DNA of 64,000 bases from Snuella lapsa (GCF_039539345.1 NZ_BAABCY010000064.1:7991-71990), one strand, 5' to 3'. Shown: positions 1 to 9,609, numbered from the stretch's first letter. Notes: generated by a model not told the origin, from the sequence alone. Made by a program: numbers and translations.

Positions 1-190
1 TTTTTTTGGCTTTTTATACCAATTCGATTTTAAATTTGCTCAATAGAAAATGATGGATTTTTGCGCTAGACGAAAAAGAAAAATCAGGCATAGCCATAGC
101 TACGGTTTATTTTTGTGATGATGTATAGCGTAAAAAGGCGTATTTTATGTGTGTAAATTTAAAGTTGAAATGGTATTGTTGTATTTAGAA
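1..190. other. Intergenic region at window edge
   Basis: No convincing gene is seen here. The stretch is AT-rich and lies downstream of the TM2 gene on the minus strand. It could hold the end of a neighbouring gene outside the window, but no motif supports that. Confidence 0.4.
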
Positions 191-610
191 CTAAAACCAG
201 CCTTTTTTCCCAACTTGATAGGTGTTATAAAACTCTTCATCTGACTTGGTTAAGTATATAATACCTTCAATAAATGGAATTATTCCGGCAATACCGCAAG
301 TAACTATGGAGGCTATAAGTTGAATAATGCCTTCTTTAGTATATCCTAAAATGAATTTATGAATTCCTAACGAACCGATTAAAATGGCAACGATACCGCA
401 TACTAATTTTTTATTTTCACCTTCAAAAGCTTCTTTAGCTCCCTCAGCAAACTCATTAGCGGAATCCTTAGCTTCGCTAGCAAACTCTTTGGCCTTTTCT
501 TTGGCTTCTTCGGCAAAATCACCTGCTTTATCGGCAGTTTTCTTTGCACCTTCTTTGGCATCTCCTAACATATCGTTAAGGTCATCACTTAAATTTTTTT
601 CATCAGACAT
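191..610 (-). CDS. TM2 domain membrane protein with charged helical N-terminus
   Basis: 139 aa. Residues 1-65 are a low-complexity, Ala/Lys/Glu-rich amphipathic helix with repeated AKE/FAE units, resembling apolipoprotein or LEA-like segments. Residues about 67-125 form a TM2 domain: two membrane helices around a short turn with GSLGIHKFILGY, the usual TM2 signature. TM2 proteins are small inner-membrane proteins of unknown biochemical role. The start at 610 gives a soluble N-terminus in front of the hairpin. It is the last gene of a long minus-strand run and is separated from the TSUP gene by about 60 bases, so it may have its own promoter. The family call is firm; the function is unknown. 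Confidence 0.85.
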   Translation of the reverse strand: MSDEKNLSDDLNDMLGDAKEGAKKTADKAGDFAEEAKEKAKEFASEAKDSANEFAEGAKEAFEGENKKLVCGIVAILIGSLGIHKFILGYTKEGIIQLIASIVTCGIAGIIPFIEGIIYLTKSDEEFYNTYQVGKKGWF

Positions 611-672
611 TGGTATAATGTTTATTGGTTAAGGATTATAAAGGTAAGAAAAAATTGAATTGCTTTTAATGT

Positions 673-1437
673 TTATCTAAATAGCATAATAAGCCCCCCT
701 ATTGCAGTTACTATTAATATAAACCGCCTGTAGTTTACATTAGAAATCAGCTTAACAATTGACACTCCTACAAAAAAACCAATTACAACAGAAGGGATCA
801 AAACCGAATTTAAAACCAATGTTTCCACATTAACGGTTTTCCATATGAAAATATGAAAGGGTAATTTAAATACATTAACTATAAAAAATAACCAGGCTAC
901 GGTACCTATAAATTCATTTTTTGGAAACCTTACTGCTAAAAAATAAATATTGGCTATTGGTCCAGCCAAGTTCCCTATCATGGTTGCAAAGCCAGCCAAA
1001 AAACCCATAGTTCCCGAAAACAACTTACTCTTGGGTACATTAGTAGATTTTTTGTTTTCATTATAAAACATGATGCCAACAGAAAGTACAATAATAACAG
1101 CCATGATACGCTTAAAGAGCAATTCTGAAATATCATTACCTATCCAAACACCAACGAGTACACCAATAACCATCCAAGGCAAAAGCTTGAATATGTAGTG
1201 CCACCTTGCATGTCTATTATAATACACAACAGCTAAAATATCGGCAACAACCAACATGGGAAGCAGAATACCTGTAGACGCTTTTTCTCCAAAAACAAAA
1301 GCAAGAACCAAAATAATTATGATTCCTATACCTTTTATTCCAGACTTTGATGCCCCTAATATAAAAGCGGCCAAACAGATTGCCGCCCATTGAAATGTTG
1401 ATAGATTGAATGTATGGAGTATATCTAAAAAATACAC
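673..1437 (-). CDS. TSUP (TauE/SafE) family membrane transporter
   Basis: 254 aa, almost entirely hydrophobic, with about seven to eight membrane segments. The family signature of two Gly/Pro-rich half-repeats is visible (GASKSGIKGIG near residue 28; GFLAGFATMIGNLAGP near residues 147-162). TSUP proteins move sulfite, sulfoacetate or related anions across the inner membrane; the substrate cannot be read from sequence. It starts 22 bases downstream of the VOC gene on the same strand, consistent with co-transcription. Length is normal for the family. Confidence 0.85.
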   Translation of the reverse strand: MYFLDILHTFNLSTFQWAAICLAAFILGASKSGIKGIGIIIILVLAFVFGEKASTGILLPMLVVADILAVVYYNRHARWHYIFKLLPWMVIGVLVGVWIGNDISELLFKRIMAVIIVLSVGIMFYNENKKSTNVPKSKLFSGTMGFLAGFATMIGNLAGPIANIYFLAVRFPKNEFIGTVAWLFFIVNVFKLPFHIFIWKTVNVETLVLNSVLIPSVVIGFFVGVSIVKLISNVNYRRFILIVTAIGGLIMLFR

Positions 1438-1459
1438 ATAAATGATTTAGGTTCGCAAA

Positions 1460-1849
1460 TTAAAGGTTAGCTGCATTAACTGGTGGTTCCCATAGCTCTA
1501 TCTTATTGCCTTCGGGGTCTAAAATCCAACCAAATTTACCGTATTCGTACTCTTCAACCTCACCTACGATAGTTACGCCTTCTTCTTTCAGGACCTTTAA
1601 TAACTCATGTAAATTCTCTACGCGATAATTAAACATAAAATCTTTTTTTGAAGGCTCATAATAGCTTGTATCTTCTGGGAACGGGCTCCATTGGGTGGCT
1701 GCATCGTTTCCATCATTATCCTTCCATCTAAAAAGACAGCCATAATCGTCGGTATTAAATCCTAAATGCTTCTTATACCAAGCTTTGATAGCCTTAGGGT
1801 CACTGCTCTTAAAAAACAGCCCCCCAATTCCTGTTACTCGTTTATTCAT
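1460..1849 (-). CDS. VOC (glyoxalase/bleomycin resistance-like) protein
   Basis: 129 aa with one pair of beta-alpha-beta-beta-beta modules of the vicinal oxygen chelate fold. The N-terminal GIGGLFFKSSDPKAIKAWY and the C-terminal GWILDPEGNKIELWEP are typical. The terminal Glu of IELWEP is the usual metal ligand. VOC proteins include lyases, isomerases, dioxygenases and drug-binding proteins; substrate unknown. The start lies one base from the stop of the DUF1801 gene upstream, so the two are very likely co-translated. Confidence 0.85.
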   Translation of the reverse strand: MNKRVTGIGGLFFKSSDPKAIKAWYKKHLGFNTDDYGCLFRWKDNDGNDAATQWSPFPEDTSYYEPSKKDFMFNYRVENLHELLKVLKEEGVTIVGEVEEYEYGKFGWILDPEGNKIELWEPPVNAANL

Positions 1850-1850
1850 T

Positions 1851-2309
1851 TTATTTCTTTTTTATAGCTGCCTCATAAAGATTAATCCAATCGTCCACAC
1901 TCATTTTGGTACATAACTCTCCTATTAATTCATAAGGAATAGCATCTGTTTTCTTAAAACGGATACAACTTTTACCCATATCCAGTTTATAACTACATTG
2001 TTTACTGTAGGCTGTTTTAAACCATTGTAAAAGTGTTTTATCTGCATATATTCCCATATGATAAAGGGCAATATAATGCTTTTGGGATGCTAAATTGATA
2101 AAGGGCAATGGTTGTTTGTTGTCACAATGATAACCGTATGGATATACCGAATGGGGTACATAAAAACCAATCATACTGTAATTAATTCCCTCTTCAAAGC
2201 CGTCTGGCAAACTTTCTTTGATGGTTTGGCGTAACCTCGTTATTGGTTCTTTCCTATCTTCCGGCAACTGTTTGATATAATCCTCTGGTGAATTTGCATC
2301 GTATTGCAT
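1851..2309 (-). CDS. DUF1801 (YdhG-like) protein
   Basis: 152 aa. The pattern is that of DUF1801: N-terminal SPEDYIKQLPEDRKEPITRLR helix, central INYSMIGFYVP and HYIALYHMGIYAD strands, and SCIRFKKTDAIPYELIGEL near the C-terminus. The fold resembles the frataxin/YdhG group; some relatives bind iron, but no activity is established for this protein. It precedes the VOC gene with a one-base gap. Function not assigned. Confidence 0.8.
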   Translation of the reverse strand: MQYDANSPEDYIKQLPEDRKEPITRLRQTIKESLPDGFEEGINYSMIGFYVPHSVYPYGYHCDNKQPLPFINLASQKHYIALYHMGIYADKTLLQWFKTAYSKQCSYKLDMGKSCIRFKKTDAIPYELIGELCTKMSVDDWINLYEAAIKKK

Positions 2310-2345
2310 AAGCCATGTTAAAGTGTAAAGATAAACTTTATAAAA

Positions 2346-3281
2346 TTAACAAAACTTAGCTTTAATCTTATCTACAATAGTCTGCGCCAATTTTTCCTTG
2401 CTTTCTACCGTCCAGCCTGCTACATGCGGACTTAGAATAACGTTATTTGCTTGTATTAAATACTGAAAGGCTTCGGGTAAATTAGACGTAAATAACTGCT
2501 CGAAAGACGCTTTTTCGTACTCCAGTACATCCAATCCAGCACCAAGAATTTTTCCAGATTTTAAGGCATCTACCAAATCTTGAGTTACAACACTCTTTCC
2601 CCTAGCGGTATTCAAGAACCAAAACGGTTTTTTAAATTGTTCTATAAAAGCAAGATTTATCATCTTTTGGGTTAATGGTGTTTGTGGCGTATGTAAACTA
2701 ACTACATCTACCTGTTCCTGAAACTCGGATAAACCAACTTGCTTTGCTTTGTCATCCCCTACACCGTCTTTAATATCATAGCACAGAACGTTCACATCGA
2801 AACCACGGAGCTTTTTTGCAAAGGCCTTACCCATGCTGCCATAGCCAATAATACCAACTGTTTTTCCATCGAGTTCTATTCCCCTGTTGGCTTCTCTCAA
2901 CCATTTCCCTGAACGTACTTCGGCATCGGCTTTATTAAGCTTATTAAACAAAGACAATAACATCCCCAAGGCATGTTCTCCAACCGCATTTCTGTTACCT
3001 TCTGGCGCTGCAATTAAGGCAATTCCTTTTTGCTTGGCATATTCGCAGTCAATATTTTCTAAGCCAGCACCAACCCTTCCAATAAATTTTAAGTTGGTAG
3101 CTGCATCCAAAAACTGCTTATCTATGGTAAACCTACTACGAATAACAATGCCATCGTATTCCGATATTTTTGCTTCAACCGCTTCTTTTGAAGCAACATA
3201 TTCTTCGTGATTGGTAAAACCTAACTTGCTTAGTTGACTAATAAGTAATTCGTGATTGGTGTCTAAGTGAAGGATTTTCAT
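2346..3281 (-). CDS. D-2-hydroxyacid dehydrogenase, phosphoglycerate dehydrogenase-like
   Basis: 311 aa, NAD-dependent 2-hydroxyacid dehydrogenase fold: split substrate domain around a Rossmann domain with VGIIGYGSMG (about residues 141-150). The catalytic Arg is in NTARGKSV and the catalytic His in SPHVAGW near residues 290-296. It is shorter than SerA and has no ACT or regulatory domain. It could be a 3-phosphoglycerate, glycerate or hydroxypyruvate enzyme; sequence alone does not decide. It lies between mgtE and the DUF1801 gene on the same strand, with gaps of about 107 and 36 bases. Confidence 0.85.
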   Translation of the reverse strand: MKILHLDTNHELLISQLSKLGFTNHEEYVASKEAVEAKISEYDGIVIRSRFTIDKQFLDAATNLKFIGRVGAGLENIDCEYAKQKGIALIAAPEGNRNAVGEHALGMLLSLFNKLNKADAEVRSGKWLREANRGIELDGKTVGIIGYGSMGKAFAKKLRGFDVNVLCYDIKDGVGDDKAKQVGLSEFQEQVDVVSLHTPQTPLTQKMINLAFIEQFKKPFWFLNTARGKSVVTQDLVDALKSGKILGAGLDVLEYEKASFEQLFTSNLPEAFQYLIQANNVILSPHVAGWTVESKEKLAQTIVDKIKAKFC

Positions 3282-3387
3282 CTATTATAATTATCGATCA
3301 AAATTACAAAGTTTTGAATTAGGGTTCGAAATATTTTGAGGATTCTTATGTGCGCAGGAATGACATAATGACTGGTAACTTCAAAAA

Positions 3388-4761
3388 TTATATCCCCAAA
3401 ATCATTTTAGCGATCCAGAAATAAAGCAAGATTCCCAAAATATCATTGCTTGTAGTGATAAACGGGCCGGTAGCTATAGCTGGATCTATTCCTCTTTTAT
3501 CCAGAAATAAAGGCACAAACGTACCTATTAAACCTGCAACAATAATTACTGCCACCAGAGAAACTGAAATGGCAAGACCCAAGTCTTGTCTACCTTCTGA
3601 AACCCAAATGAAAAAGAAAAGAAAAATGGCCAGTATGGTTCCATTAAGTGTTGCCAGTAACATTTCTTTTAGCAACCTGCTGTTAACACTTCCTTTTACA
3701 TCATCGTTAGCTAAACCTTGTACAATAATTGCGCTAGATTGCACCCCTACATTTCCTGCCATGGCCGCTATAAGTGGCGTGAAAAAGAAAATCTTAAAGG
3801 CATCTCCTGTAAAAGACTTCTCAAAACCTTCCATAATCATGAAGGCTCCAACACCCCCTATTAATCCTAGGAACAACCATGGTAATCGTGCTTTAGTAAG
3901 TTCAATAATGCTGTCATCTGAATCTACATCTTGGGTAATACCAGCAGCCAACTGATAATCCTTATCGGCCTCTTCCTTCATAACATCTACGATATCGTCT
4001 ATCGTAATACGCCCTAGCAAGGTATTTTCTTGATCAATAACCGGGATAGCTTCCAAGTCATACTTTTGCATTATTTTGGCTACTTCTTCTACATCTTCAT
4101 CAACGTAAACAAAATCGACATTGGAAATGTAAATATCTGCTATTTTTTGTTCACTTTTTGCTACAATAAGATCCTTTAGGGAAAGCCTTCCAACCAGTTT
4201 TTCCTGTTTATCGACAACATAAATGGAATGCACACGGGTAACTTCTTTAGCTTGTCCTCTTATACGGCGTAAACATCCAGCAACGGTCCATGTTTCATAA
4301 ACCTTAACCAATTCTTTTGCCATAAGTCCACCTGCCGTATCCTCGTCGTATGCTAAGAGCTCTTTAATTTCTGCCTTATGCTCTTCATCTTCAATTTGGG
4401 AAATAACCTCTTGCTGGCGATCTTCTGGTAATTCGGCAATAATATCGGCCGCATCATCGGTATCCAACTCTTCAACTTCTTCGGCTATTTCCTTATCGGA
4501 CAGGTTTTTTAACACCTTTTCCCGATTGTCTTCATCGAGCTCCATCAACACATCTGAAGTCGTTTCAGAATCCAATAATTTTATAATATATATTGCTTCT
4601 TCGAGATTAAGTTCATCCAAAATTTCGGCAATATCGGCATAATGGAACTCATCCAGCAACTTCTTAAGTTCCTTATCGTTCTTTGCTTCGATAAGAGACT
4701 CAACTTGCTCAATAAGTGCATCAGTCAATTCAAATTGTATGTTTTCTTTTTCTTCGGACAA
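3388..4761 (-). CDS. mgtE: Magnesium transporter MgtE
   Basis: 457 aa, full length. Residues 1-130 are the acidic helical N-domain (many Asp/Glu, typical Mg2+-sensing superhelix, e.g. LDTDDAADIIAELPEDRQQEV). Residues about 135-260 are a CBS pair. Residues about 285-457 hold five membrane helices with the pore segment containing PLIAAMAGNVGVQSS, the conserved MgtE signature. It imports Mg2+ across the inner membrane and is gated by cytosolic Mg2+ through the N and CBS domains. It starts 17 bases after the rsmA stop, so the two form an operon. Confidence 0.95.
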   Translation of the reverse strand: MSEEKENIQFELTDALIEQVESLIEAKNDKELKKLLDEFHYADIAEILDELNLEEAIYIIKLLDSETTSDVLMELDEDNREKVLKNLSDKEIAEEVEELDTDDAADIIAELPEDRQQEVISQIEDEEHKAEIKELLAYDEDTAGGLMAKELVKVYETWTVAGCLRRIRGQAKEVTRVHSIYVVDKQEKLVGRLSLKDLIVAKSEQKIADIYISNVDFVYVDEDVEEVAKIMQKYDLEAIPVIDQENTLLGRITIDDIVDVMKEEADKDYQLAAGITQDVDSDDSIIELTKARLPWLFLGLIGGVGAFMIMEGFEKSFTGDAFKIFFFTPLIAAMAGNVGVQSSAIIVQGLANDDVKGSVNSRLLKEMLLATLNGTILAIFLFFFIWVSEGRQDLGLAISVSLVAVIIVAGLIGTFVPLFLDKRGIDPAIATGPFITTSNDILGILLYFWIAKMILGI

Positions 4762-4778
4762 ACTAGATATAGTAACTA

Positions 4779-5552
4779 TTAAATATTGCTTTCAATTAAT
4801 TGTGTTAGTGAAATAAATTCGTGAACACTTAGCTGTTCGGGGCGTTTGCCAAATATAACATTTGCTTTTAAATTATCTGACAAATTAAATGTTTTTAAAC
4901 TGTTACGAATAGTTTTTCTACGCTGTTGAAAAGCTGTTTTAACAACTTTAAAAAACAATCTTTCATCACATGGCAAAGCATAATCTTCTTTTCTAATAAG
5001 CCTTAAAACTCCAGAGTCTACTTTTGGTGGCGGACTAAAAACGGAAGGTGGTACTGTGAATAAATACTCGGCGTCATAAAATGCCTGTACCAAAACCGAT
5101 AGGATACCATATACTTTATTTCCTTCTTTAGAACAAATACGCTGCGCTACTTCTTTTTGGAACATCCCTGAGAACTCTGGAATCTGATCGCGCATTTCTA
5201 AAACCTTAAAGACAATTTGGGTTGAAATGTTATACGGGAAGTTTCCTATGACAGCAAAAGGGGTTCCTTTAAAAACAGTATTAAGGTCATACTTTAAAAA
5301 ATCCTTTTCAATGATTCTGGAAGCCAGCACTAAATAATTTGCCTGTAAGTATTCTACCGATTCGGTATCAATTTCTATAACATAGGTAGTCACTGGCTTT
5401 TTAAGGAGGTACTTAGTCAACACCCCCATACCTGGACCAATTTCCAAAACTGTTTGATACTTCTTTAATGTTAGGGTGTTTGCAATATCTTGAGCGATGT
5501 TTTCATCATTCAAAAAATGTTGCCCTAAATGTTTTTTTGCTCTTACAGTCAT
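4779..5552 (-). CDS. rsmA: 16S rRNA dimethyladenosine transferase (KsgA/RsmA)
   Basis: 257 aa. S-adenosylmethionine-binding motif I is EIGPGMGVLT (about residues 37-46); the catalytic motif IV is NFPYNIST (about residues 103-110), as in KsgA, which uses NLPY or NFPY. The N-terminal RAKKHLGQHFLND is the family start, which fixes the initiation codon. The enzyme dimethylates two adjacent adenines in helix 45 of 16S rRNA during small-subunit maturation. It sits between a DUF4286 gene and mgtE on the same strand, a common Flavobacteriia arrangement. Confidence 0.95.
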   Translation of the reverse strand: MTVRAKKHLGQHFLNDENIAQDIANTLTLKKYQTVLEIGPGMGVLTKYLLKKPVTTYVIEIDTESVEYLQANYLVLASRIIEKDFLKYDLNTVFKGTPFAVIGNFPYNISTQIVFKVLEMRDQIPEFSGMFQKEVAQRICSKEGNKVYGILSVLVQAFYDAEYLFTVPPSVFSPPPKVDSGVLRLIRKEDYALPCDERLFFKVVKTAFQQRRKTIRNSLKTFNLSDNLKANVIFGKRPEQLSVHEFISLTQLIESNI

Positions 5553-5595
5553 TCACAAATTTTTAGATAATATTAGCTTCGGAAACTGACAATGC

Positions 5596-5919
5596 TTATT
5601 TGAAATTTACCGTATACTCATCAATAATCTCCAGTTCTGTTCTAAAAGCCAGCATTTTATCGGCAAACTTTTTGAGACCTTCATTTCGTAATCTATCGGC
5701 ATCCTCTTTATAGTAAGCATCTAAAGCTGCACGAGAATGGGATCGGTACTGAATGGAATATGTAACTCCCCCCATATCCTCTTCAACCAAAACCCTAGTC
5801 AATTTAGCATCTTTAAACTTTCCTGTTGCTAATACTTGAGGAATATGTTCTTTTATCCATAGTAACCATTCGTCATGAATGGATTCGTCAACATTTACAG
5901 TTACATTATATATATACAT
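5596..5919 (-). CDS. DUF4286 family protein
   Basis: 107 aa. It begins MYIYNVTVNVDESIHDEWLLW and has the dimeric alpha/beta barrel (ABM/EthD-like) pattern typical of DUF4286 proteins in Bacteroidota. No catalytic residues are known. It is directly upstream of rsmA (43-base gap) and downstream of the TPR gene, all on the minus strand; this neighbourhood is conserved in the group by general knowledge. Function unknown. Confidence 0.8.
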   Translation of the reverse strand: MYIYNVTVNVDESIHDEWLLWIKEHIPQVLATGKFKDAKLTRVLVEEDMGGVTYSIQYRSHSRAALDAYYKEDADRLRNEGLKKFADKMLAFRTELEIIDEYTVNFK

Positions 5920-5985
5920 GGTAATTCTAAAAATGGTATTGTTTATAGTTTTGCAAATAACCGAAGTTTATACTTCTATCGCAAG

Positions 5986-7767
5986 CTAATTAATCATATC
6001 TCCGCGCAAAGCCCTATATTTTCTTCTGGCTTCAACAAAATAAATACTGTCGGCATGATTGAAAATAATCTGTTCGTATAATGCCTTTGCCTTTTCGGGC
6101 TCATTCAAATAATTCGCATAAATACCTGCTAACCTAAAATAGGCATCGTCTATTAAAATCCCTTCGCGATAATTTGCTATAATGGCTTGGTAATTGGCCT
6201 CTGCCTTATCCAATTGTTTCTTAATTTCAAATAATTGGCCTTGTTTGTACAAAGCCTGAGCCATAATCGGTTCCGTTTTATGTGCTTCTAATATTTTATC
6301 TAATACACTAATTGCTTCATCATTTCTATTTTGAAATGCTAACAAATCGGCTTTTGCATATAGTTTTAAGGCTATTTGCAACGAATCTTCATATTTATTA
6401 TCTGAGATTAGTAACTTTAAATCCAATGCATCATTTGCAATGAGCTGTGACGTTGATGCTTTTAATATTTTAAGCTGTGATTCTGCCCATTTAAAATCGC
6501 CTTTATAATAACTTGTTTTTGCTACTTTAAAACGTGCCAATTGAGAAATAGTACTGTTCTTTAAATTTCGCTGAATTTGGGTATAGTATATTAAAGCATT
6601 GTTGAATTTTTCCTGTAGCACTAAGATATCACCCAATTCCAACTTAATCTCTGCCTGCTGTAGTTTAGTTAAGGGCAAGTCCAAAGAATTCTTTAAAAAT
6701 ACTGTCGCTTTATCTGCTTCATTTCTATAAAATGCTAAAAAATGGGCGTAGGCAATTTGTAGCTTAAAGGTTTGTGGCAACTTCCCATATTTTTCAAATA
6801 TATTTAGATACTTTTCCGTTATAGTATCATAGTTTTCTTTACCACTAATTTTCGTTTCTAATTGCAGTAAATTATAATGGGCTTCGAGTAAGGTATCTGT
6901 ATCTTGGGCTGTATTTATTATAAACGCAAATATTTCCTTAGCTATTTCTATTTCATTTTCTCCTGAAGCAATAAGTGCTAATTCTTCTATCCTACTTAAA
7001 CTTTCTGGTTGCCTGTTAAAAATAGCACGCTCTTGTATAAAGGCCTTTTTGTAATCCTTTTGCTGAACAAACATCCAACTTAGCATATCATTCCATACTA
7101 AATCTGGTGATTGCTGTATTTTTTTCAGTATTATTTTTCGAAGGAGCACATTATTTTCATTTGTGGCATCTTCACTTATAAAGTCATTAATAGCACGCTT
7201 AACATTACCCAATGCTATAGGATTGGAAGCTACAAACCCCATATAGCTGGAAAACATTTTTTCGATGTTACCCTGTTCTCCATAAATTTGGGCTACTTGC
7301 AGACTAAAATTGAATTCGGGCTTTAGCTGCATGGCTTTTTCGTAAACGACAATTGCCTGGTCTAACAGCGTATGGTTTTGAAAGCTTCGTGCAACGGAAA
7401 ATGCATAGTTAGCATTTGTATCCAAACTAGCAATCGCTTTGTTATAATATGTGGTCGCTGCATCCAGATCCCCTTTAAGCTCATGGTTATAACCAAGTTC
7501 TACAAATAGAGCGGGGTACTTAATGCGCTCCATCACTTTTAATATAAATGCTTCGGCTTCATTATATTGCTCTAATTGTTGCTGGGTCTTAATAATTTGA
7601 TTTACATAATTGAAATTACTAGGGGCTTGGGCATATAGCCTTTTATACTCATATAAAGCTTTTTCAAAATCACCATTTTTAAAATACTCTTTTGCAAGCA
7701 AATCGTCTTGCGAAAACGCAGAAGTACTTATAAAAATGAATATAATAAAAAGGCGTTTCAAGCACAT
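5986..7767 (-). CDS. Secreted or periplasmic tetratricopeptide repeat protein
   Basis: 593 aa. A signal peptide is plain in the first 20 residues (CLKRLFIIFIFISTSAFSQ, ending in AFSQ, the typical flavobacterial cleavage context). The rest is a run of TPR helices, clear near residues 25-60, 95-150, 370-420 and 490-590 (e.g. ALYKQGQLFEIKKQLDKAEANY). TPR proteins act as scaffolds; no partner can be named. It is the first gene of the rsmA operon and is preceded by a gap of over 500 bases that holds a terminator and a small ORF. Confidence 0.85.
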   Translation of the reverse strand: MCLKRLFIIFIFISTSAFSQDDLLAKEYFKNGDFEKALYEYKRLYAQAPSNFNYVNQIIKTQQQLEQYNEAEAFILKVMERIKYPALFVELGYNHELKGDLDAATTYYNKAIASLDTNANYAFSVARSFQNHTLLDQAIVVYEKAMQLKPEFNFSLQVAQIYGEQGNIEKMFSSYMGFVASNPIALGNVKRAINDFISEDATNENNVLLRKIILKKIQQSPDLVWNDMLSWMFVQQKDYKKAFIQERAIFNRQPESLSRIEELALIASGENEIEIAKEIFAFIINTAQDTDTLLEAHYNLLQLETKISGKENYDTITEKYLNIFEKYGKLPQTFKLQIAYAHFLAFYRNEADKATVFLKNSLDLPLTKLQQAEIKLELGDILVLQEKFNNALIYYTQIQRNLKNSTISQLARFKVAKTSYYKGDFKWAESQLKILKASTSQLIANDALDLKLLISDNKYEDSLQIALKLYAKADLLAFQNRNDEAISVLDKILEAHKTEPIMAQALYKQGQLFEIKKQLDKAEANYQAIIANYREGILIDDAYFRLAGIYANYLNEPEKAKALYEQIIFNHADSIYFVEARRKYRALRGDMIN

Positions 7768-7914
7768 ACGTCTGTTAATAATTTGGCAACGAAAAACACT
7801 TTACAAATGGGTTCCTTACGGTCACCGTTCCACTGATTAACACCAGCAAATAAACTTACCTTTGTGGTGTTCTACCATGTAAATATAACAAATGTGTTTT
7901 GGAGCGTATATAAA

Positions 7915-7942
7915 AAATGCCCGAATTTACATTCGGGCATTT
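7915..7942 (-). terminator. Rho-independent terminator, 12-bp perfect stem
   Basis: Perfect inverted repeat of 12 bases (AAATGCCCGAAT) with a TTAC loop. Reading the minus strand, the stem is followed by a T-run, so it ends transcription coming from the small ORF at 8034-8156 before the TPR gene. Confidence 0.8.
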
Positions 7943-8033
7943 ACCAACCAAAATAAATGTCCAATTAATTACCGTTAATTAAAAACGATATAATTACTCG
8001 ATTGGGGACAGTAACCTTAAAATAGAGTTGATT

Positions 8034-8156
8034 TTACTTACTTACTATCGCTGTTATTTTGTTTTCAGGCTTAGAAATATCAAAATCTGAAAACAAAACT
8101 TTTCCCGCAATAAACACCAAAGTAATCAAAAGTACTATGCGTTTAACATTCTTCAT
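8034..8156 (-). CDS. Small single-pass membrane or secreted peptide, 40 aa
   Basis: A 40-codon frame from ATG at 8156 to TAA at 8034. It begins MKNVKRIVLLITLVFIAGKV, a basic start followed by a hydrophobic helix, then a polar tail with Ser, Asp, Lys and Glu. It fills part of an otherwise empty 470-base gap, is followed about 90 bases on by a perfect terminator, and is absent from longer-ORF predictions only because of size. No family is recognised. It could be a signal-anchored small protein; translation is unproven. Confidence 0.45.
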   Translation of the reverse strand: MKNVKRIVLLITLVFIAGKVLFSDFDISKPENKITAIVSK

Positions 8157-8310
8157 GGTAGGTCAGGTTTAGATTTGGTAAAGCTAACTTCTAAAATATA
8201 ATCCTAACCACAAAAGAAATAAGCATAAAATCGTCAAACAGCAATCGTTTTTTGCTTTTTATCGATTAAATAAAATAAAAATAGTTTATTTTGAGAGATG
8301 AAACCTACAT

Positions 8311-9582
8311 TTAATTAATTTTAGAAAATCCTGTATAAGGCTGCAATACCTCTGGAATCAAAATTCCATCTTCGGTTTGGTAGTTTTCTAATATCCCTGC
8401 AAGAACACGCGGTAATGCCAAAGCACTTCCGTTTAAGGTATGTGCCAACTCATTTTTACCATTATTATTTTTAAAACGTAGCTTTAAACGGTTAGCCTGG
8501 AAAGTTTCAAAATTAGACACCGAAGAAATCTCCAACCATCTGTCTTGTGCTGTAGAGAACACTTCAAAATCGTAAGTTAAAGCAGATGTAAATCCTAAGT
8601 CACCTCCACAAAGCCTTAATATTCTGTATGGCAATTTTAGTTCTTGCAAAATAGACTTTACATGGTTTACCATTCCGTCTAATGCATTATAAGATTGTGA
8701 TGGGTGTTCTACTCGTAAAATCTCAACCTTATCGAATTGATGCAGTCTATTTAAGCCTCTTACATGCGCACCGTAGCTTCCGGCTTCACGACGAAAACAA
8801 GGCGTATATCCTGTTATGGCTATTGGAAAGTCGCCTTCATTTAACAGGGTATCTCTAAAAATATTGGTTCCCGGCACTTCGGCTGTGGGAATTAAATATA
8901 AATTATCTTCTGTAACGTGGTACATTTGACCTTCTTTATCTGGCAATTGTCCCGTTCCAAAACCTGAAGCTTCATTTACCAAATGAGGCAATTGGTACTC
9001 TGTATAGCCTGCTGCCGTATTTTTATCTAAAAAATAGGCAATCAATGCTCTTTGTAACCTAGCTCCTTTACCTTTATAAACAGGGAATCCTGCTCCAGTA
9101 ATCTTGTTACCAAGTTCAAAATCTATAATATCGTACTTCTTTGCTAATTCCCAATGTGGCAAGGCGCCATCGAACAACTTAGGTATTTCTCCTTCTCGAT
9201 AGACTTCTTCATTATCTTCATCTGAATTTCCCGCTGGAACAATTTCATTAGGCACATTGGGTATTTTATACAATAGTTCGCTTAAAGCTTCTGCCTTAAC
9301 GTTAAGTGTTTCGTTAAGTTCTTTCGTTTGTTCTTTTAACTGACTTGTTTTCTTTTTTAAAAGATTAGCCTTTTCTACTTCTCCCGATTTGTATAAGCTC
9401 CCAATTTCTTTAGACAGCGTATTCGATTCTGCAAGCGCATTGTCTAATGTTGTTTGTATTTGCCTTCTTTCTTCATCTAAACCAATAACATCATCGATCA
9501 TTTTAGATGCGTCGATATTTCGCTTAGCTAATCTGGCTATTACTAAATCTTTATGTTCTCTTATAAAAGGGACCTGTAGCAT
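8311..9582 (-). CDS. serS: Seryl-tRNA synthetase
   Basis: 423 aa, full length. Residues 1-110 form the antiparallel coiled-coil tRNA-binding arm (rich in Lys, Glu, Leu). The class II catalytic core follows, with motif 2 FRREAGSYGAHVRGLNRLHQF (about residues 265-285) and motif 3 near the C-terminus ALPRVLAGILENYQTEDG. It charges tRNA-Ser and tRNA-Sec with serine. A flavobacterial -7 element lies just upstream at 9602-9609. The next gene upstream, ribF, is on the same strand about 140 bases away. Confidence 0.97.
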   Translation of the reverse strand: MLQVPFIREHKDLVIARLAKRNIDASKMIDDVIGLDEERRQIQTTLDNALAESNTLSKEIGSLYKSGEVEKANLLKKKTSQLKEQTKELNETLNVKAEALSELLYKIPNVPNEIVPAGNSDEDNEEVYREGEIPKLFDGALPHWELAKKYDIIDFELGNKITGAGFPVYKGKGARLQRALIAYFLDKNTAAGYTEYQLPHLVNEASGFGTGQLPDKEGQMYHVTEDNLYLIPTAEVPGTNIFRDTLLNEGDFPIAITGYTPCFRREAGSYGAHVRGLNRLHQFDKVEILRVEHPSQSYNALDGMVNHVKSILQELKLPYRILRLCGGDLGFTSALTYDFEVFSTAQDRWLEISSVSNFETFQANRLKLRFKNNNGKNELAHTLNGSALALPRVLAGILENYQTEDGILIPEVLQPYTGFSKIN

Positions 9583-9601
9583 AGTTAAAATTTTTAGGCA
9601 A

Positions 9602-9609
9602 CAAATTTA
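9602..9609 (-). promoter_or_regulatory. Promoter -7 element for serS
   Basis: On the minus strand the sequence is TAAATTTG, an exact match to the Bacteroidota -7 consensus TAnnTTTG, 20 bases before the serS start codon. No clear TTG -33 box is seen at the usual spacing. Confidence 0.45.
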
